Assembly: GCF_013602415.1 (NCBI RefSeq)
Contig: NZ_WPAG02000002.1
Location: forward strand, 5,149,480-5,213,479
Reading direction: 5' to 3'
Source: Rhodococcus sp. B50
Lineage (GTDB): Bacteria; Actinomycetota; Actinomycetes; Mycobacteriales; Mycobacteriaceae
DNA length: 64,000 nt
Part shown: piece after piece, positions 13,173 to 21,506 of the stretch
How positions within the stretch are numbered: position 1 is the stretch's first letter
Layout: each line of letters starts with the position of its first letter
Translations under genes and position numbers: made by a program
The notes under the pieces: generated by a model
Seen by the model: only the letters and a program-made list of their open reading frames with translations
The model's database searches: none
What the model was told of the DNA's origin: nothing

Positions 13173-13664
13173 TCAGCGCGGGATGTGGAAGTCCACGAGT
13201 TCGGCCGCGCCACGTGACAGGTCGGCCCACGGTCCGCTCACGGTGAGCACCGCGATCGCGGAGGTGGGGAACTTCTCGGTGACCTGATGCGCGGCGTCGG
13301 TGCTGTGATCGGTGATGAGCCCGAGGACGGTGGCGGACAGCGTCGGCTCGTGCCCGACGACCAGCAGGGTCTGCACGTCGTCGGGCACGCCCCGGATCTC
13401 CGCGACCAGGCCCTCCGGATCGGCGTGATACAAGCTGTCGCGGTACTCCACGGGTGCCTCGACCGCGGCTTCGGTCAGTGTCTTGCGTGTCCGGGTCGCC
13501 GTGGAACACAGGACGGCGTCGACCTCGGGCAGGTTCGCCCGGATCCAGCGACCGGCGAGTCCGGCCTCGCGGCGTCCGCGAGGGGAGAGGGGACGCTCGT
13601 GATCTTCCACGTCGTCCGGGTACGCGGACTTGCCGTGGCGCAGCAAGATCAGGGTACGGGTCAT
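13173..13664 (-). CDS. Phosphohistidine phosphatase SixA-like
   Basis: 163 aa from the ATG at 13664; longer in-frame starts would run into the upstream gene. It belongs to the histidine phosphatase superfamily. The catalytic L-R-H-G-K-S motif (residues 8-13) takes the phosphate, and the second catalytic His is in VVGHEPT. Length and order of motifs fit SixA, which dephosphorylates phosphohistidine proteins. The substrate in actinobacteria is not settled. The start overlaps the stop of the upstream thioesterase gene (ATGA), so the two are co-translated. Confidence 0.85.
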   Translation of the reverse strand: MTRTLILLRHGKSAYPDDVEDHERPLSPRGRREAGLAGRWIRANLPEVDAVLCSTATRTRKTLTEAAVEAPVEYRDSLYHADPEGLVAEIRGVPDDVQTLLVVGHEPTLSATVLGLITDHSTDAAHQVTEKFPTSAIAVLTVSGPWADLSRGAAELVDFHIPR

Positions 13665-14467
13665 GGGGTCCACCGTAGAGCGTCCGGATTCCGGGCGATC
13701 CACGCGACTGCACGAGTGTGATCTTCGACGGTGAACCACACCGTCAGGCCGTCCTCCCGCAGGCTGGTTCGCAGCGTGAGGGTCTCACCGGCGGCGATGG
13801 GGCGCAGGTGCTCGATCACCGCGCGGTACGGCGCTTCCGGGATGTCGGGTCGCAGCGGCAGGACCTCTTCGACGCAGTGCCAGTAGACCGCGTTGTTGAC
13901 GTGCCCGAACGGATCGAGATCGGTGGCGCGCAAGGGGAAATCACGTTCGTCGTCCACCTCGTCGGGTGCGCGGTCGGGCAACCACGCCTTCCACTTCAGA
14001 CGTGTGTCCTGCGCGTAGCGGGACATGTGCTCGAACAGGCCGTCGCTGATGCGGGTGGGGGCGCCGGTGGTGGGGCCGATGTCGATCCAGAACGCCGCGG
14101 TCTCGATCAGTGGACCGTCGGGTGCGTCGTCGGGATCGTCGAGTCGGACCCGCACGTTCGCCCAGCGTGTCGACAGGGCGTCGCACCAGCGCCGCAGTCG
14201 GAGCGTCCGGCCGTACTCGGCGGGGCGGTGTACGTCGACGACCGTGCGCCGGACGATCCACAGGGGATCGGTGTCGGCCGCCCCCACTGCGGCGAGATTG
14301 TCTGTGCCGATGTCCTGGAGATAGCGGGCGACGCCGTCGAGTCGTAGGCGTCTGCCGGTGTCGACATCGCCGGTGCGGACGGTGCGCGCGGTCGAGTAGG
14401 GGTTCGCCCCGTCGGGTAGTGCCGTCAACGGTCGTGTCAGCGGTCGATCGGTCGTCGGCGTGGACAT
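13661..14467 (-). CDS. Acyl-ACP thioesterase-like protein (double hotdog)
   Basis: 268 aa, ATG start. Two hotdog-fold halves are recognisable. The first starts near residue 27 (TARTVRTGDVDTGRRLRLDGVARYLQ). The second carries the family signature D-P-F-G-H-V-N-N-A-V-Y-W near residues 185-196, where plant FatA/FatB-type enzymes carry their Asn/His catalytic residues. It probably hydrolyses an acyl-ACP or acyl-CoA thioester. Chain-length specificity cannot be read. It forms a two-gene unit with sixA (4-base overlap) and is divergent from the ferredoxin-reductase fusion gene. Confidence 0.8.
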   Translation of the reverse strand: MSTPTTDRPLTRPLTALPDGANPYSTARTVRTGDVDTGRRLRLDGVARYLQDIGTDNLAAVGAADTDPLWIVRRTVVDVHRPAEYGRTLRLRRWCDALSTRWANVRVRLDDPDDAPDGPLIETAAFWIDIGPTTGAPTRISDGLFEHMSRYAQDTRLKWKAWLPDRAPDEVDDERDFPLRATDLDPFGHVNNAVYWHCVEEVLPLRPDIPEAPYRAVIEHLRPIAAGETLTLRTSLREDGLTVWFTVEDHTRAVAWIARNPDALRWTP

Positions 14468-14636
14468 GTGTTCTGATCCCCCGGGTCGGATGTCGATCGT
14501 GCGATTCTCGCAGCATCCGTGCGTGGTCGCAGGTTCTCTTGCGAACCGGGGGAGGCTGCGGCTACAGTCGTATTAACTGTTACGGACCGTTACATGAACT
14601 TCGCGGACGCTCCGCCCGGCTGGCGAGGACCCTTCC

Positions 14637-16313
14637 ATGGCCTACGTGATCACCCAGACCTGCTGCAACGACGCGAGCTGCGTCGCGGTCTGCCCCGTGA
14701 ACTGCATCCATCCCTCGCCGGACGAGCCGGAATTCGCCACCGCCGAGATGCTGCACATCGACCCGAAGACCTGCATCGACTGCGGCGCGTGCGCCGACGC
14801 GTGCCCGGTCCAGGCGATCCTGCCCGACGACAAGCTCGGCCCCTCCCAGACGCGGTTCGCCGAGATCAACGCGGCCTGGTACGAGAACCACCCCATGCCG
14901 GAGGGATGGCAGCCGCTCGTGCCCACTCCGGCGCCCCCGCGCGACCGCGGCACGTTGCGGGTCGCGATCGTCGGCGCCGGTCCCGCGGCCTGCTACGCCG
15001 CCCAGGAACTCCTCGAGCGGTCCGACGTCGAGGTCGAGATGTTCGATCGGCTCCCCACCCCGTTCGGTCTCGTGCGCGCCGGCGTCGCCCCCGACCACCC
15101 GGGGACCAAGGCTGTCACGGAATCGTTCGAATGGTCGTTCCGGCGCGAGGAGTTCGCCCTGCACCTCGACACCGAGATCGGTCGCGACATCACCCACGTG
15201 GAGCTGCTCGACCACCATCACGCGGTGATCTATGCGACCGGGGCATCGTCCGACCGCCGACTCGGGATCGAGGGCGAGGACCTCCCCGGCAGCCACGCCG
15301 CCACCGAGTTCGTCGCGTGGTACAACGGGCACCCCGACCACGCCGGTCGCGCTTTCGACCTCTCCGGCGACCGGGCCGTCATCGTCGGGAACGGCAACGT
15401 GGCCCTCGACGTCGCGCGAATCCTCACGATGGATGTCGACGAGCTCGCGCGCACCGACATCGCCGATCACGCGCTGAAGGCGCTGCGGGAAAGCAACATC
15501 CGTGAAGTCGTCCTGCTGGGTCGGCGCGGACCGGCCCAGGCCGCGTACAGCAACCCCGAGTTCCTCGCCCTCGGCGATCTCACGGGCGTCGACGTCGTCG
15601 TGGACGAAGCGGACCTCGAACTCGATCCGGTGAGTGCCCGGGCCGTGGAGGAGGATCCGGCGACCGCGTTGCGCGTGCGGCTCGCCCGCGAGTACGCCGG
15701 ACGCCCCGTCCGTCCGGGCCACCGCCGCATCGTCTTCCGGTATCTCGCCGCGCCGAGCGAACTGCTCGGCGACGACCACGTGACCGGCGTGCGGGTCGAA
15801 CGCACCGAACTCGTCGACGACGGTGGGCGCCTCGCCGCCCGCCCCACCGGCCGCTTCGAGGATCTGCCCGCCACGCTCGTGCTCCGCTCGATCGGCTATC
15901 GCGGTGTCCCCGTCCCGGGCGTGCCCTTCGACGATGCCCGCGGCGTCGTCCCCAACACCGGAGGTCGCGTCGACAGCGGCGTCTATGTCACCGGGTGGGC
16001 CAAGCGTGGACCGAGCGGCGTCATCGGCACCAACAAGGGGTGCGCGAAGGAGACCGTCGCGGCGCTGCTGGCCGACTTCGACTCCGGGACGCTCGCCGCT
16101 CCGCGCGGCGACCGCGGTGCCCTGGACAGGTTGCTCGCACAGCGCCGACCCGATCGCGTCGACCTGAACGGATGGAGGGCCATCGACGCCGCGGAGCGAC
16201 GGGCCGGGCACGCACAGGGCCGACCACGCGTCAAGATCACCGACCGTGAGGCCCTCGTCGAACTCGGCCGGCGCCGTCGTCGCCTTCCGCTGCTCGCGTC
16301 CCTGCGCCGGTAG
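14637..16313 (+). CDS. fprB: Ferredoxin fused to ferredoxin-NADP reductase (FprB type)
   Basis: 558 aa, ATG with a GAGGA site upstream. The N-terminal ferredoxin (residues 1-105) has the Cys set of a 7Fe ferredoxin, including C-I-D-C-G-A-C-A-D-A-C-P. The rest is an adrenodoxin-reductase-like flavoprotein. FAD-binding VAIVGAGPAACYAAQ starts near residue 109, LPTPFGLVRAGVAPDHP follows, and the NADP-binding IVGNGNVALDVAR lies near residue 250. The architecture matches Mycobacterium tuberculosis FprB (Rv0886). It would move electrons between NADPH and iron-sulfur or P450 partners. The partner is not encoded nearby. Confidence 0.92.
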   Translation: MAYVITQTCCNDASCVAVCPVNCIHPSPDEPEFATAEMLHIDPKTCIDCGACADACPVQAILPDDKLGPSQTRFAEINAAWYENHPMPEGWQPLVPTPAPPRDRGTLRVAIVGAGPAACYAAQELLERSDVEVEMFDRLPTPFGLVRAGVAPDHPGTKAVTESFEWSFRREEFALHLDTEIGRDITHVELLDHHHAVIYATGASSDRRLGIEGEDLPGSHAATEFVAWYNGHPDHAGRAFDLSGDRAVIVGNGNVALDVARILTMDVDELARTDIADHALKALRESNIREVVLLGRRGPAQAAYSNPEFLALGDLTGVDVVVDEADLELDPVSARAVEEDPATALRVRLAREYAGRPVRPGHRRIVFRYLAAPSELLGDDHVTGVRVERTELVDDGGRLAARPTGRFEDLPATLVLRSIGYRGVPVPGVPFDDARGVVPNTGGRVDSGVYVTGWAKRGPSGVIGTNKGCAKETVAALLADFDSGTLAAPRGDRGALDRLLAQRRPDRVDLNGWRAIDAAERRAGHAQGRPRVKITDREALVELGRRRRRLPLLASLRR

Positions 16314-16396
16314 CGAACGTCGCGGGTGACGCAGGTCGCGGCCTGTGCGGACGTTCGTCGTTAGGCTCGGGAAAACAGTTCTCGACCCGAACGGAC

Positions 16397-16858
16397 ATGT
16401 GCATGAGCAGCGATTCCCTCGACCGCACGGCGCTGACCCGCCGCACACTCATCGGAGGAGCGGGCGCGGTGGCGGCCGGCGTGGCACTGACCGCCTGCGG
16501 ATCGTCCGGTGACGCCGGTGAGGATCGACCGGCAGCGCCGGCGCCCACCACGACCGCCCCTCCCGGCCCCGACGCGGAGATCGTCGCCGCCGTCGCGGAC
16601 GTACCGGTCGGCGGCGGTGTCCTGCTCGAATCGAAGAGACTCGTCGTCACCCAACCCGCGGAGGGCGACTTCCGCGCGTTCATCGCGATCTGCAGCCACC
16701 AGGGATGCAATCTCAGCGGCGTCGACGGCGAGCGCATCATCTGCCCGTGCCACGGCAGCCGATACGACCTCGACGGTGTGCCGATCGAGGGACCGGCGAA
16801 GCGGCCGCTGAAGTCCCGTCCCGTGGCGGCGCGCGGGTCGGATCTCGTCGTGGGCTGA
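16397..16858 (+). CDS. Rieske [2Fe-2S] lipoprotein with Tat-type signal
   Basis: 153 aa from the ATG at 16397; a second ATG at 16403 is equally possible. The N-terminus has a twin-arginine motif (TRRTLIGGAG) and ends its hydrophobic stretch in L-T-A-C, so a Tat-exported, lipid-anchored protein is likely. A Thr/Pro/Ala linker leads to a Rieske domain with the cluster motifs CSHQGC and CPCHGS. Small secreted Rieske proteins of this type are common in actinobacteria. Their redox partners are mostly unknown. It precedes two DUF202 genes on the same strand. Confidence 0.88.
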   Translation: MCMSSDSLDRTALTRRTLIGGAGAVAAGVALTACGSSGDAGEDRPAAPAPTTTAPPGPDAEIVAAVADVPVGGGVLLESKRLVVTQPAEGDFRAFIAICSHQGCNLSGVDGERIICPCHGSRYDLDGVPIEGPAKRPLKSRPVAARGSDLVVG

Positions 16859-16882
16859 TCGGTCCGGGATAGAGTCCGCTCC

Positions 16883-17272
16883 GTGGAGATCCGCGGAGGC
16901 CGGCGCGCGAAGGCGCTGCATGGTTGGCGCCCGAAGGCGCTGCGCGACGGCACCGACCCCGACCCTCGCTTCACGCTGGCCAACGAACGTACCTTCCTGG
17001 CGTGGGTGCGCACGGCGCTGGGCGTCATCGCCGCGGCCGTCGCATTGGAGACCTTCGCGGGCGACATCGTCTCGGAGGGGCTCCGCACGGTGCTGGCGTG
17101 CGCACTGCTCGGGTTCGCCGCCGTGCTCATGGTGTTCGCGCTGATCCGCTGGCACCGCGTCGAGCACGCGATGCGCACGGGGCGTGCTCTGCCGGTGCCG
17201 TGGGTGGCATATCTGCTGGCGGTGGCCCTCGGGTTCGCCGGTGTCGTGCTCGCCGTCGCGATCGCCTGGTGA
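16883..17272 (+). CDS. DUF202 (YidH-like) membrane protein 1
   Basis: 129 aa, GTG start 24 bases after the Rieske gene. The family signature FTLANERTFLAWVRTALG is present (residues 34-51). Three membrane helices follow (about 48-68, 74-94, 107-128). DUF202 proteins have no proven activity. A second family member follows at once, a common pairing that suggests a two-subunit membrane complex. Confidence 0.85.
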   Translation: MEIRGGRRAKALHGWRPKALRDGTDPDPRFTLANERTFLAWVRTALGVIAAAVALETFAGDIVSEGLRTVLACALLGFAAVLMVFALIRWHRVEHAMRTGRALPVPWVAYLLAVALGFAGVVLAVAIAW

Positions 17273-17285
17273 GAAGGACCGTGCG

Positions 17286-17618
17286 GTGAGTCCGGAGGAT
17301 CTGCGGCACGGCGACGCAGGGCTGCAGCCCGAACGGACGAGCCTGGCGTGGCTGCGTACCGGTTCGGTGCTCGGCGCGGTGGTGCTCGGATTCATGCGAT
17401 TCGTTCCCGGCCCGGGTGCGGTCGTCGCGACGATCGGCCTGGTCTGCCTCGTGCCCGTACTCGCGGTGCTGCTCGCGTCCAGGACCGGTCACCGTGCGCG
17501 CGTGCGCGGGTTGATCGCAGGTCGCGCGCCCTACTTCTGGTGGCGCAATGTCGCAGTCACCGTCACGGTCGTGGTGCTCGCGATCTCGTCGGCGGTGCTG
17601 ATCCTCCTCGCCCCTTGA
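17286..17618 (+). CDS. DUF202 membrane protein 2
   Basis: 110 aa from the GTG at 17286, 13 bases after the previous stop. It begins with the DUF202 signature LQPERTSLAWLRTGSV and has three membrane helices. It is shorter than its neighbour. The two genes and the Rieske gene upstream form one apparent operon. Function unknown. Confidence 0.83.
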   Translation: MSPEDLRHGDAGLQPERTSLAWLRTGSVLGAVVLGFMRFVPGPGAVVATIGLVCLVPVLAVLLASRTGHRARVRGLIAGRAPYFWWRNVAVTVTVVVLAISSAVLILLAP

Positions 17619-17637
17619 TCCTCGACGCCCCTGATCC

Positions 17638-18678
17638 TCAACGTCCACTGAGCGACCACACACCGGCCAGCGCGATCGTCGCGACCCAGAGGGTTGCCGC
17701 CGCCGCGAGGGCGATCGGGCGCCACCCCACGCCGCGGAGCACCTCCCGGCGAACCCCGGCGCCCAGGGCGAACATCGCGACCGTCAGCAGAGCACTCTGG
17801 ACCGTCCGCGCCGCGTCCACGACGACCGGGTCCAGCAGTCCGGTCGAGCGCAGCGCGACGCAGGTGAGGAATCCCAGCAGGAAGATCGGCACGATCGGGG
17901 GAGTACGTTCGTCGCGGCGTCCCTCACCGCGGCGGCGGGCGACGACCCCGACGACCGCCACGACCGGAGCCAGCAGTGCCACCCGAGCGAGCTTGACCGT
18001 CACCGCCGCGGCGAGCACCCCACCGGCAGTCGCCTCCAGTGCGGTGCCCTCCAGTGCGGTGCCGGTCGCGACCACCTGGGCGACCTCGTGGATTGCCGCG
18101 CCCGCCCACAGTCCGGCCGCCTCGGGAGTGAGTCCGAGCATCCCGGCGGCGAGTGGAACGAGCGGGATCATCGCGGTGCCGAACACGACCACCAGCGCGA
18201 CGGTGGTCACGAGTTCGCGCTTGCGTGAATCGATCACGCCGTCGACGGCAGCCGCGGCCGCAGCACCGCAGATCGAGAAGCCGCACGCGATGAGCAGGCG
18301 CTGAGTCCAGCCCACACCGAGCCAGGCGCCGAAGGCGAGCGAGCCACCGATTCCCGCGACGACCACGGCCGCCGCAACGAGTGCCGTGCCCCACCCGAGG
18401 CCGACGAGATCGGAGACCGCGAGCTGCAACCCGAGGAGTGCGACCCCCACTCGGAGCAGGTGCTTCGACGCCGCGCCCAGGCCCGGCGCGAGCGCACCGA
18501 CTACCGGTGCCGGAAGGCCCGCATTCGCCATCACCACGCCCAGGACGATCGCGACGAGCAGTGGACTCGCACCCGGGATCAGGTGTGCTGCCGCGAGAGC
18601 GAGGACGGCGCCCGCGGCGGCCACCAGGAGGCCCGGGAGGACGGTCGGCCGGGAGGAGGGCGCGTGGACGGTGAGCAT
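17638..18678 (-). CDS. YeiH/UPF0324 family putative sulfate exporter
   Basis: 346 aa from the ATG at 18678; the open frame continues far upstream but into the divergent LysR gene. About ten membrane helices are visible. The family core RVGVALLGLQLAVSDL and the segment GFSICGAAAAAAVDGVI near the middle are typical of YeiH (UPF0324). AIHEVAQVVATG lies in the second half. Family members are called sulfate exporters on limited evidence. A LysR regulator is divergent with an operator-like repeat between them, the usual yeiH/yeiE arrangement. Confidence 0.87.
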   Translation of the reverse strand: MLTVHAPSSRPTVLPGLLVAAAGAVLALAAAHLIPGASPLLVAIVLGVVMANAGLPAPVVGALAPGLGAASKHLLRVGVALLGLQLAVSDLVGLGWGTALVAAAVVVAGIGGSLAFGAWLGVGWTQRLLIACGFSICGAAAAAAVDGVIDSRKRELVTTVALVVVFGTAMIPLVPLAAGMLGLTPEAAGLWAGAAIHEVAQVVATGTALEGTALEATAGGVLAAAVTVKLARVALLAPVVAVVGVVARRRGEGRRDERTPPIVPIFLLGFLTCVALRSTGLLDPVVVDAARTVQSALLTVAMFALGAGVRREVLRGVGWRPIALAAAATLWVATIALAGVWSLSGR

Positions 18679-18735
18679 GCCTCGACTCTTCCGCCTGCTG
18701 CGGTGTCCGCACCAGTGGTCGATCGAGCATGAGGT

Positions 18736-18773
18736 CATATCGATCCGATATGAGAAGAAGAAAAGACATATCG
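18736..18773. promoter_or_regulatory. LysR-type operator between yeiH and its regulator
   Basis: A perfect inverted repeat CATATCG-ATC-CGATATG (18736-18752) is followed by a third copy of CATATCG at 18767-18773, 8 bases before the regulator's start. The T-N11-A core spacing fits LysR recognition and activation half-sites. Confidence 0.65.
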
Positions 18774-18780
18774 TTCGGGC

Positions 18781-19674
18781 ATGACCAACTGGCCGGATCT
18801 CGTCGCTCTGGAACTGCTCGTCGGGGTCGACGATCGGGGCGGGCTCGGCGCCGCCGCCCGCGCCGCGGGTCTCGCACAGCCCAACGCCACCCGCATACTG
18901 CGGCGGCTCGAGCGGCAACTCGGGGCGGTCCTCGTGCGGCGGGGCCGGACCGGCTCGGTGCTCACCCCCGAGGGCACGGTCGTCGCGCACTGGGCGCGGG
19001 CGGTCCTGGCCGATGCGGAACGTCTGCTCGACGCCGCTGCGGCACTGCGCGACGAACGGCAGCCCGAACTGGTCGTGGCGGCATCCATGACGGTCGCCGA
19101 ATACCTCATCCCACGATGGCTCGGTGCCTTCCGCACGATTCGCGACGACGTCCAGATCCAGTTGCAGGTCCACAACTCGATGCGGGTGTGCGATGTCGTG
19201 GCCGAGGGCAGGTGTGACGTCGGTTTCGTCGAAGGACCGACCGTCCCGGACGGACTGCACCGTGTCGCGGTGGCACGCGACCGCCTCGTCGTGGTCGTCC
19301 CGTCGGAACATCCCTGGGCGCGGCGCCGGCGCCCGCTCACGGTGTCCGAACTCGCGGCGACACCACTGGTCGTCCGTGAGGAGGGGTCCGGAACGCGCCG
19401 CACCCTCGATCTCGCGTTGCAGGAGTACGACCGAGCCGCGCCGCTGCTCGAGCTCGGGAGTGGCGCAGCGGTGCGCACCAGTGTGCTCGGCGGTACCGGC
19501 CCTGCCGTGCTCAGCACCCTCGCGGTAGAGGAGTATCTGGACTCCGGTCGCCTGGTCGCGGTCGCGGTGGACGGACTCGACCTGCAGCGGGTGCTGCGCG
19601 CGGTCTGGCGGCCGCCGCGCGCCCTGCCCGGTCCGGCGGGGGAATTGGTCCGCATGATCACGCGCCTTCGCTGA
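18781..19674 (+). CDS. LysR family regulator
   Basis: 297 aa, ATG start. The N-terminal winged helix-turn-helix (residues 1-62, LGAAARAAGLAQPNATRILRRLERQLG) is followed by a LysR effector domain (about 90-290). Divergent from the yeiH gene, with an inverted repeat in the shared 102-base gap; it probably controls yeiH and itself. In other bacteria the equivalent regulator responds to sulfur or cysteine status, which I infer only by analogy. Confidence 0.88.
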   Translation: MTNWPDLVALELLVGVDDRGGLGAAARAAGLAQPNATRILRRLERQLGAVLVRRGRTGSVLTPEGTVVAHWARAVLADAERLLDAAAALRDERQPELVVAASMTVAEYLIPRWLGAFRTIRDDVQIQLQVHNSMRVCDVVAEGRCDVGFVEGPTVPDGLHRVAVARDRLVVVVPSEHPWARRRRPLTVSELAATPLVVREEGSGTRRTLDLALQEYDRAAPLLELGSGAAVRTSVLGGTGPAVLSTLAVEEYLDSGRLVAVAVDGLDLQRVLRAVWRPPRALPGPAGELVRMITRLR

Positions 19675-19698
19675 CCATGCGTACCTGCCGGCCCCAGG

Positions 19699-20562
19699 TC
19701 ACGTTCGCGAGTTGCGCAGCGCGCCGATGCCGGCGATCACCACGAGAGCGATGCCCACGAGGGTGAGAGGTTCGACGAGCTGTCCGAGTACCACGACACC
19801 CGCCAGCGCCGCGGCGGCGGGTTCGAGTGCAATGAGGATCGCGAACACCTTCTTCGGCAGGTCGCGCAGTGCGCGGATCTCGAGGGTGTACGGGATCGCC
19901 GACGACAGCAGCGCCACAGCGAGACCCGCGAGTGCGAGATCGGGGCGGAGAAGTTGCGTGCCGGCCGTCGCCACGCCGAAGGGCAGGACGACGACGGCGG
20001 CGATCGCCGTGGCCCCGGCCAGTCCGGCCGATCCGGGCAGGGTCGTCGCCACACGGGAGCCGGCCACGATGTACCAGGCCCAACCGGATGCCGCGACCAG
20101 CGCGAAGGCGACCCCGACCGGATCGAGCCCGGTGGACAGCCCGGCGCCGTCACCGACGCCGAGCAGGACCACCCCGGCCAGGGCGAGCACCACCCACAAT
20201 GCGTCCCGGACGCGTCGGGACAGGAGTGCGGCCAGTCCGAGTGGGCCGAGGAACTCGATGGTGACGGTCGCGGCGAGGGGCAGGCGCGTCAACGCCTCGT
20301 AGAACGCCGTGTTCATGAGCGCGAGACTCGCGCCCAGTGTCACCACCGCCCGCCACTGCTCCGGCGTCCACGTCCGTAGCCGCGGGTGGGTGATCACGCA
20401 GAGGATGACGGCTGCGAAGAACAGGCGCAGGGTCACGGTGCCGAGGGCGCCTGCCCGATCGAACAGGCTCACGGCGAACGCTGCCCCGAACTGCATCGAC
20501 AGCACCGCGGTGAGGACCGCGACGACAGGCACGACGGTGTGCGCGCGGTGGTCGTCGGCCAT
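19699..20562 (-). CDS. EamA/RhtA family exporter
   Basis: 287 aa from the ATG at 20562. Ten membrane helices in two EamA repeats are visible: FGAAFAVSLFDRAGALG and TLRLFFAAVILC in the first, LLSSAIPYTLEIRALRDLP and ALEPAAAALAG in the second. The last two are typical of RhtA-like threonine/homoserine exporters. Substrate cannot be assigned with certainty. It is convergent with the LysR gene and divergent from the following operon. Confidence 0.84.
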   Translation of the reverse strand: MADDHRAHTVVPVVAVLTAVLSMQFGAAFAVSLFDRAGALGTVTLRLFFAAVILCVITHPRLRTWTPEQWRAVVTLGASLALMNTAFYEALTRLPLAATVTIEFLGPLGLAALLSRRVRDALWVVLALAGVVLLGVGDGAGLSTGLDPVGVAFALVAASGWAWYIVAGSRVATTLPGSAGLAGATAIAAVVVLPFGVATAGTQLLRPDLALAGLAVALLSSAIPYTLEIRALRDLPKKVFAILIALEPAAAALAGVVVLGQLVEPLTLVGIALVVIAGIGALRNSRT

Positions 20563-20657
20563 CCCGTCAGTCTGTCCGACGCGTGCGAGGAGCGCGCCGG
20601 TCCCAAAAACAATCACGAGTGCTTGATTTTGGAGGAAGGACGTGTGACGCTTGCCTC

Positions 20658-21452
20658 ATGTCCGATCTGCACACGGTGCTCGACGACCTCCGCGCGGAGG
20701 GTGACGATCTCGACGCCCTCGTCGCGACTCTGCCCGCGGAGGGCTGGACACTGCCTACGCCCGCGGCCGGGTGGACCATCGCCCACCAGATCGGCCACCT
20801 GCTGTGGACCGACCGGGCGGCGCTCACCGCCGTCCGAGACCCGGACGCCTTCGTGACGATGGTCGAAGCGGCGTTCGGCGACCCGTTGGGGTTCGTCGAC
20901 GTGGGTGCCGAGGAGCAGTCCGGCCGGCCGGCGGCGGAGCTGCTCGCCGACTGGCGCGACACCCGCCGCGAACTCGCGGACGCCCTCGCCGAGGTGCCGC
21001 GCGGAACGAAGATCCTGTGGTTCGGCCCCCCGATGTCGCCGGCGTCGATGGCGACGGCGCGACTGATGGAGACCTGGGCGCACGGGGGAGACGTCGCCGA
21101 CGCCCTCGGTGTCACACGCACTCCCACCGCGCGGCTGAAGAACATCGCGCACCTGGGTGTGCGGACGCGCGACTTCGCGTACGTCATCCGAGACCGGACG
21201 CCACCGGCCGAACCGTTCCGCGTGGTGCTCACCGCCCCGGACGGCAACAGCTGGGAATGGGGACCGGACGACGCGACGCAGTCGGTCACCGGCCCGGCCC
21301 TCGACTTCTGCCTGCTCGTCACCCAGCGCGTCCACCGGGACGACACCGCTCTCGTCGCCGACGGCCCGGACGCCGAGGAGTGGCTCGGCCTCGCGCAGGC
21401 CTTCGCCGGCGCCCCCGGGCCCGGGCGCGCACCCACCTCGTCGACCTCCTGA
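20658..21452 (+). CDS. DinB/maleylpyruvate isomerase-like protein (TIGR03084 type)
   Basis: 264 aa, ATG start. The N-terminal DinB-like four-helix domain carries metal-binding-type His residues in GWTIAHQIGHLLWTD (near residues 38-52) and ETWAHGGDVADALG (near 138-151). A C-terminal domain follows that resembles actinobacterial mycothiol-dependent maleylpyruvate isomerase relatives. It precedes two acyl-CoA dehydrogenase genes, a common partnership for this subfamily. A thiol-dependent step in acyl-CoA or aromatic breakdown is plausible but not shown. Confidence 0.78.
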   Translation: MSDLHTVLDDLRAEGDDLDALVATLPAEGWTLPTPAAGWTIAHQIGHLLWTDRAALTAVRDPDAFVTMVEAAFGDPLGFVDVGAEEQSGRPAAELLADWRDTRRELADALAEVPRGTKILWFGPPMSPASMATARLMETWAHGGDVADALGVTRTPTARLKNIAHLGVRTRDFAYVIRDRTPPAEPFRVVLTAPDGNSWEWGPDDATQSVTGPALDFCLLVTQRVHRDDTALVADGPDAEEWLGLAQAFAGAPGPGRAPTSSTS

Positions 21453-21506
21453 GGCAGACGCATAAGTCCGAAATATCTTCGGAGACAACGTGATTACGGA
21501 GACATC

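Noticed and set aside
14571..14597. GTTAC direct repeats before the FprB gene as an operator
   Set aside because: Only 5-base identity with imperfect symmetry; too weak to separate from chance.
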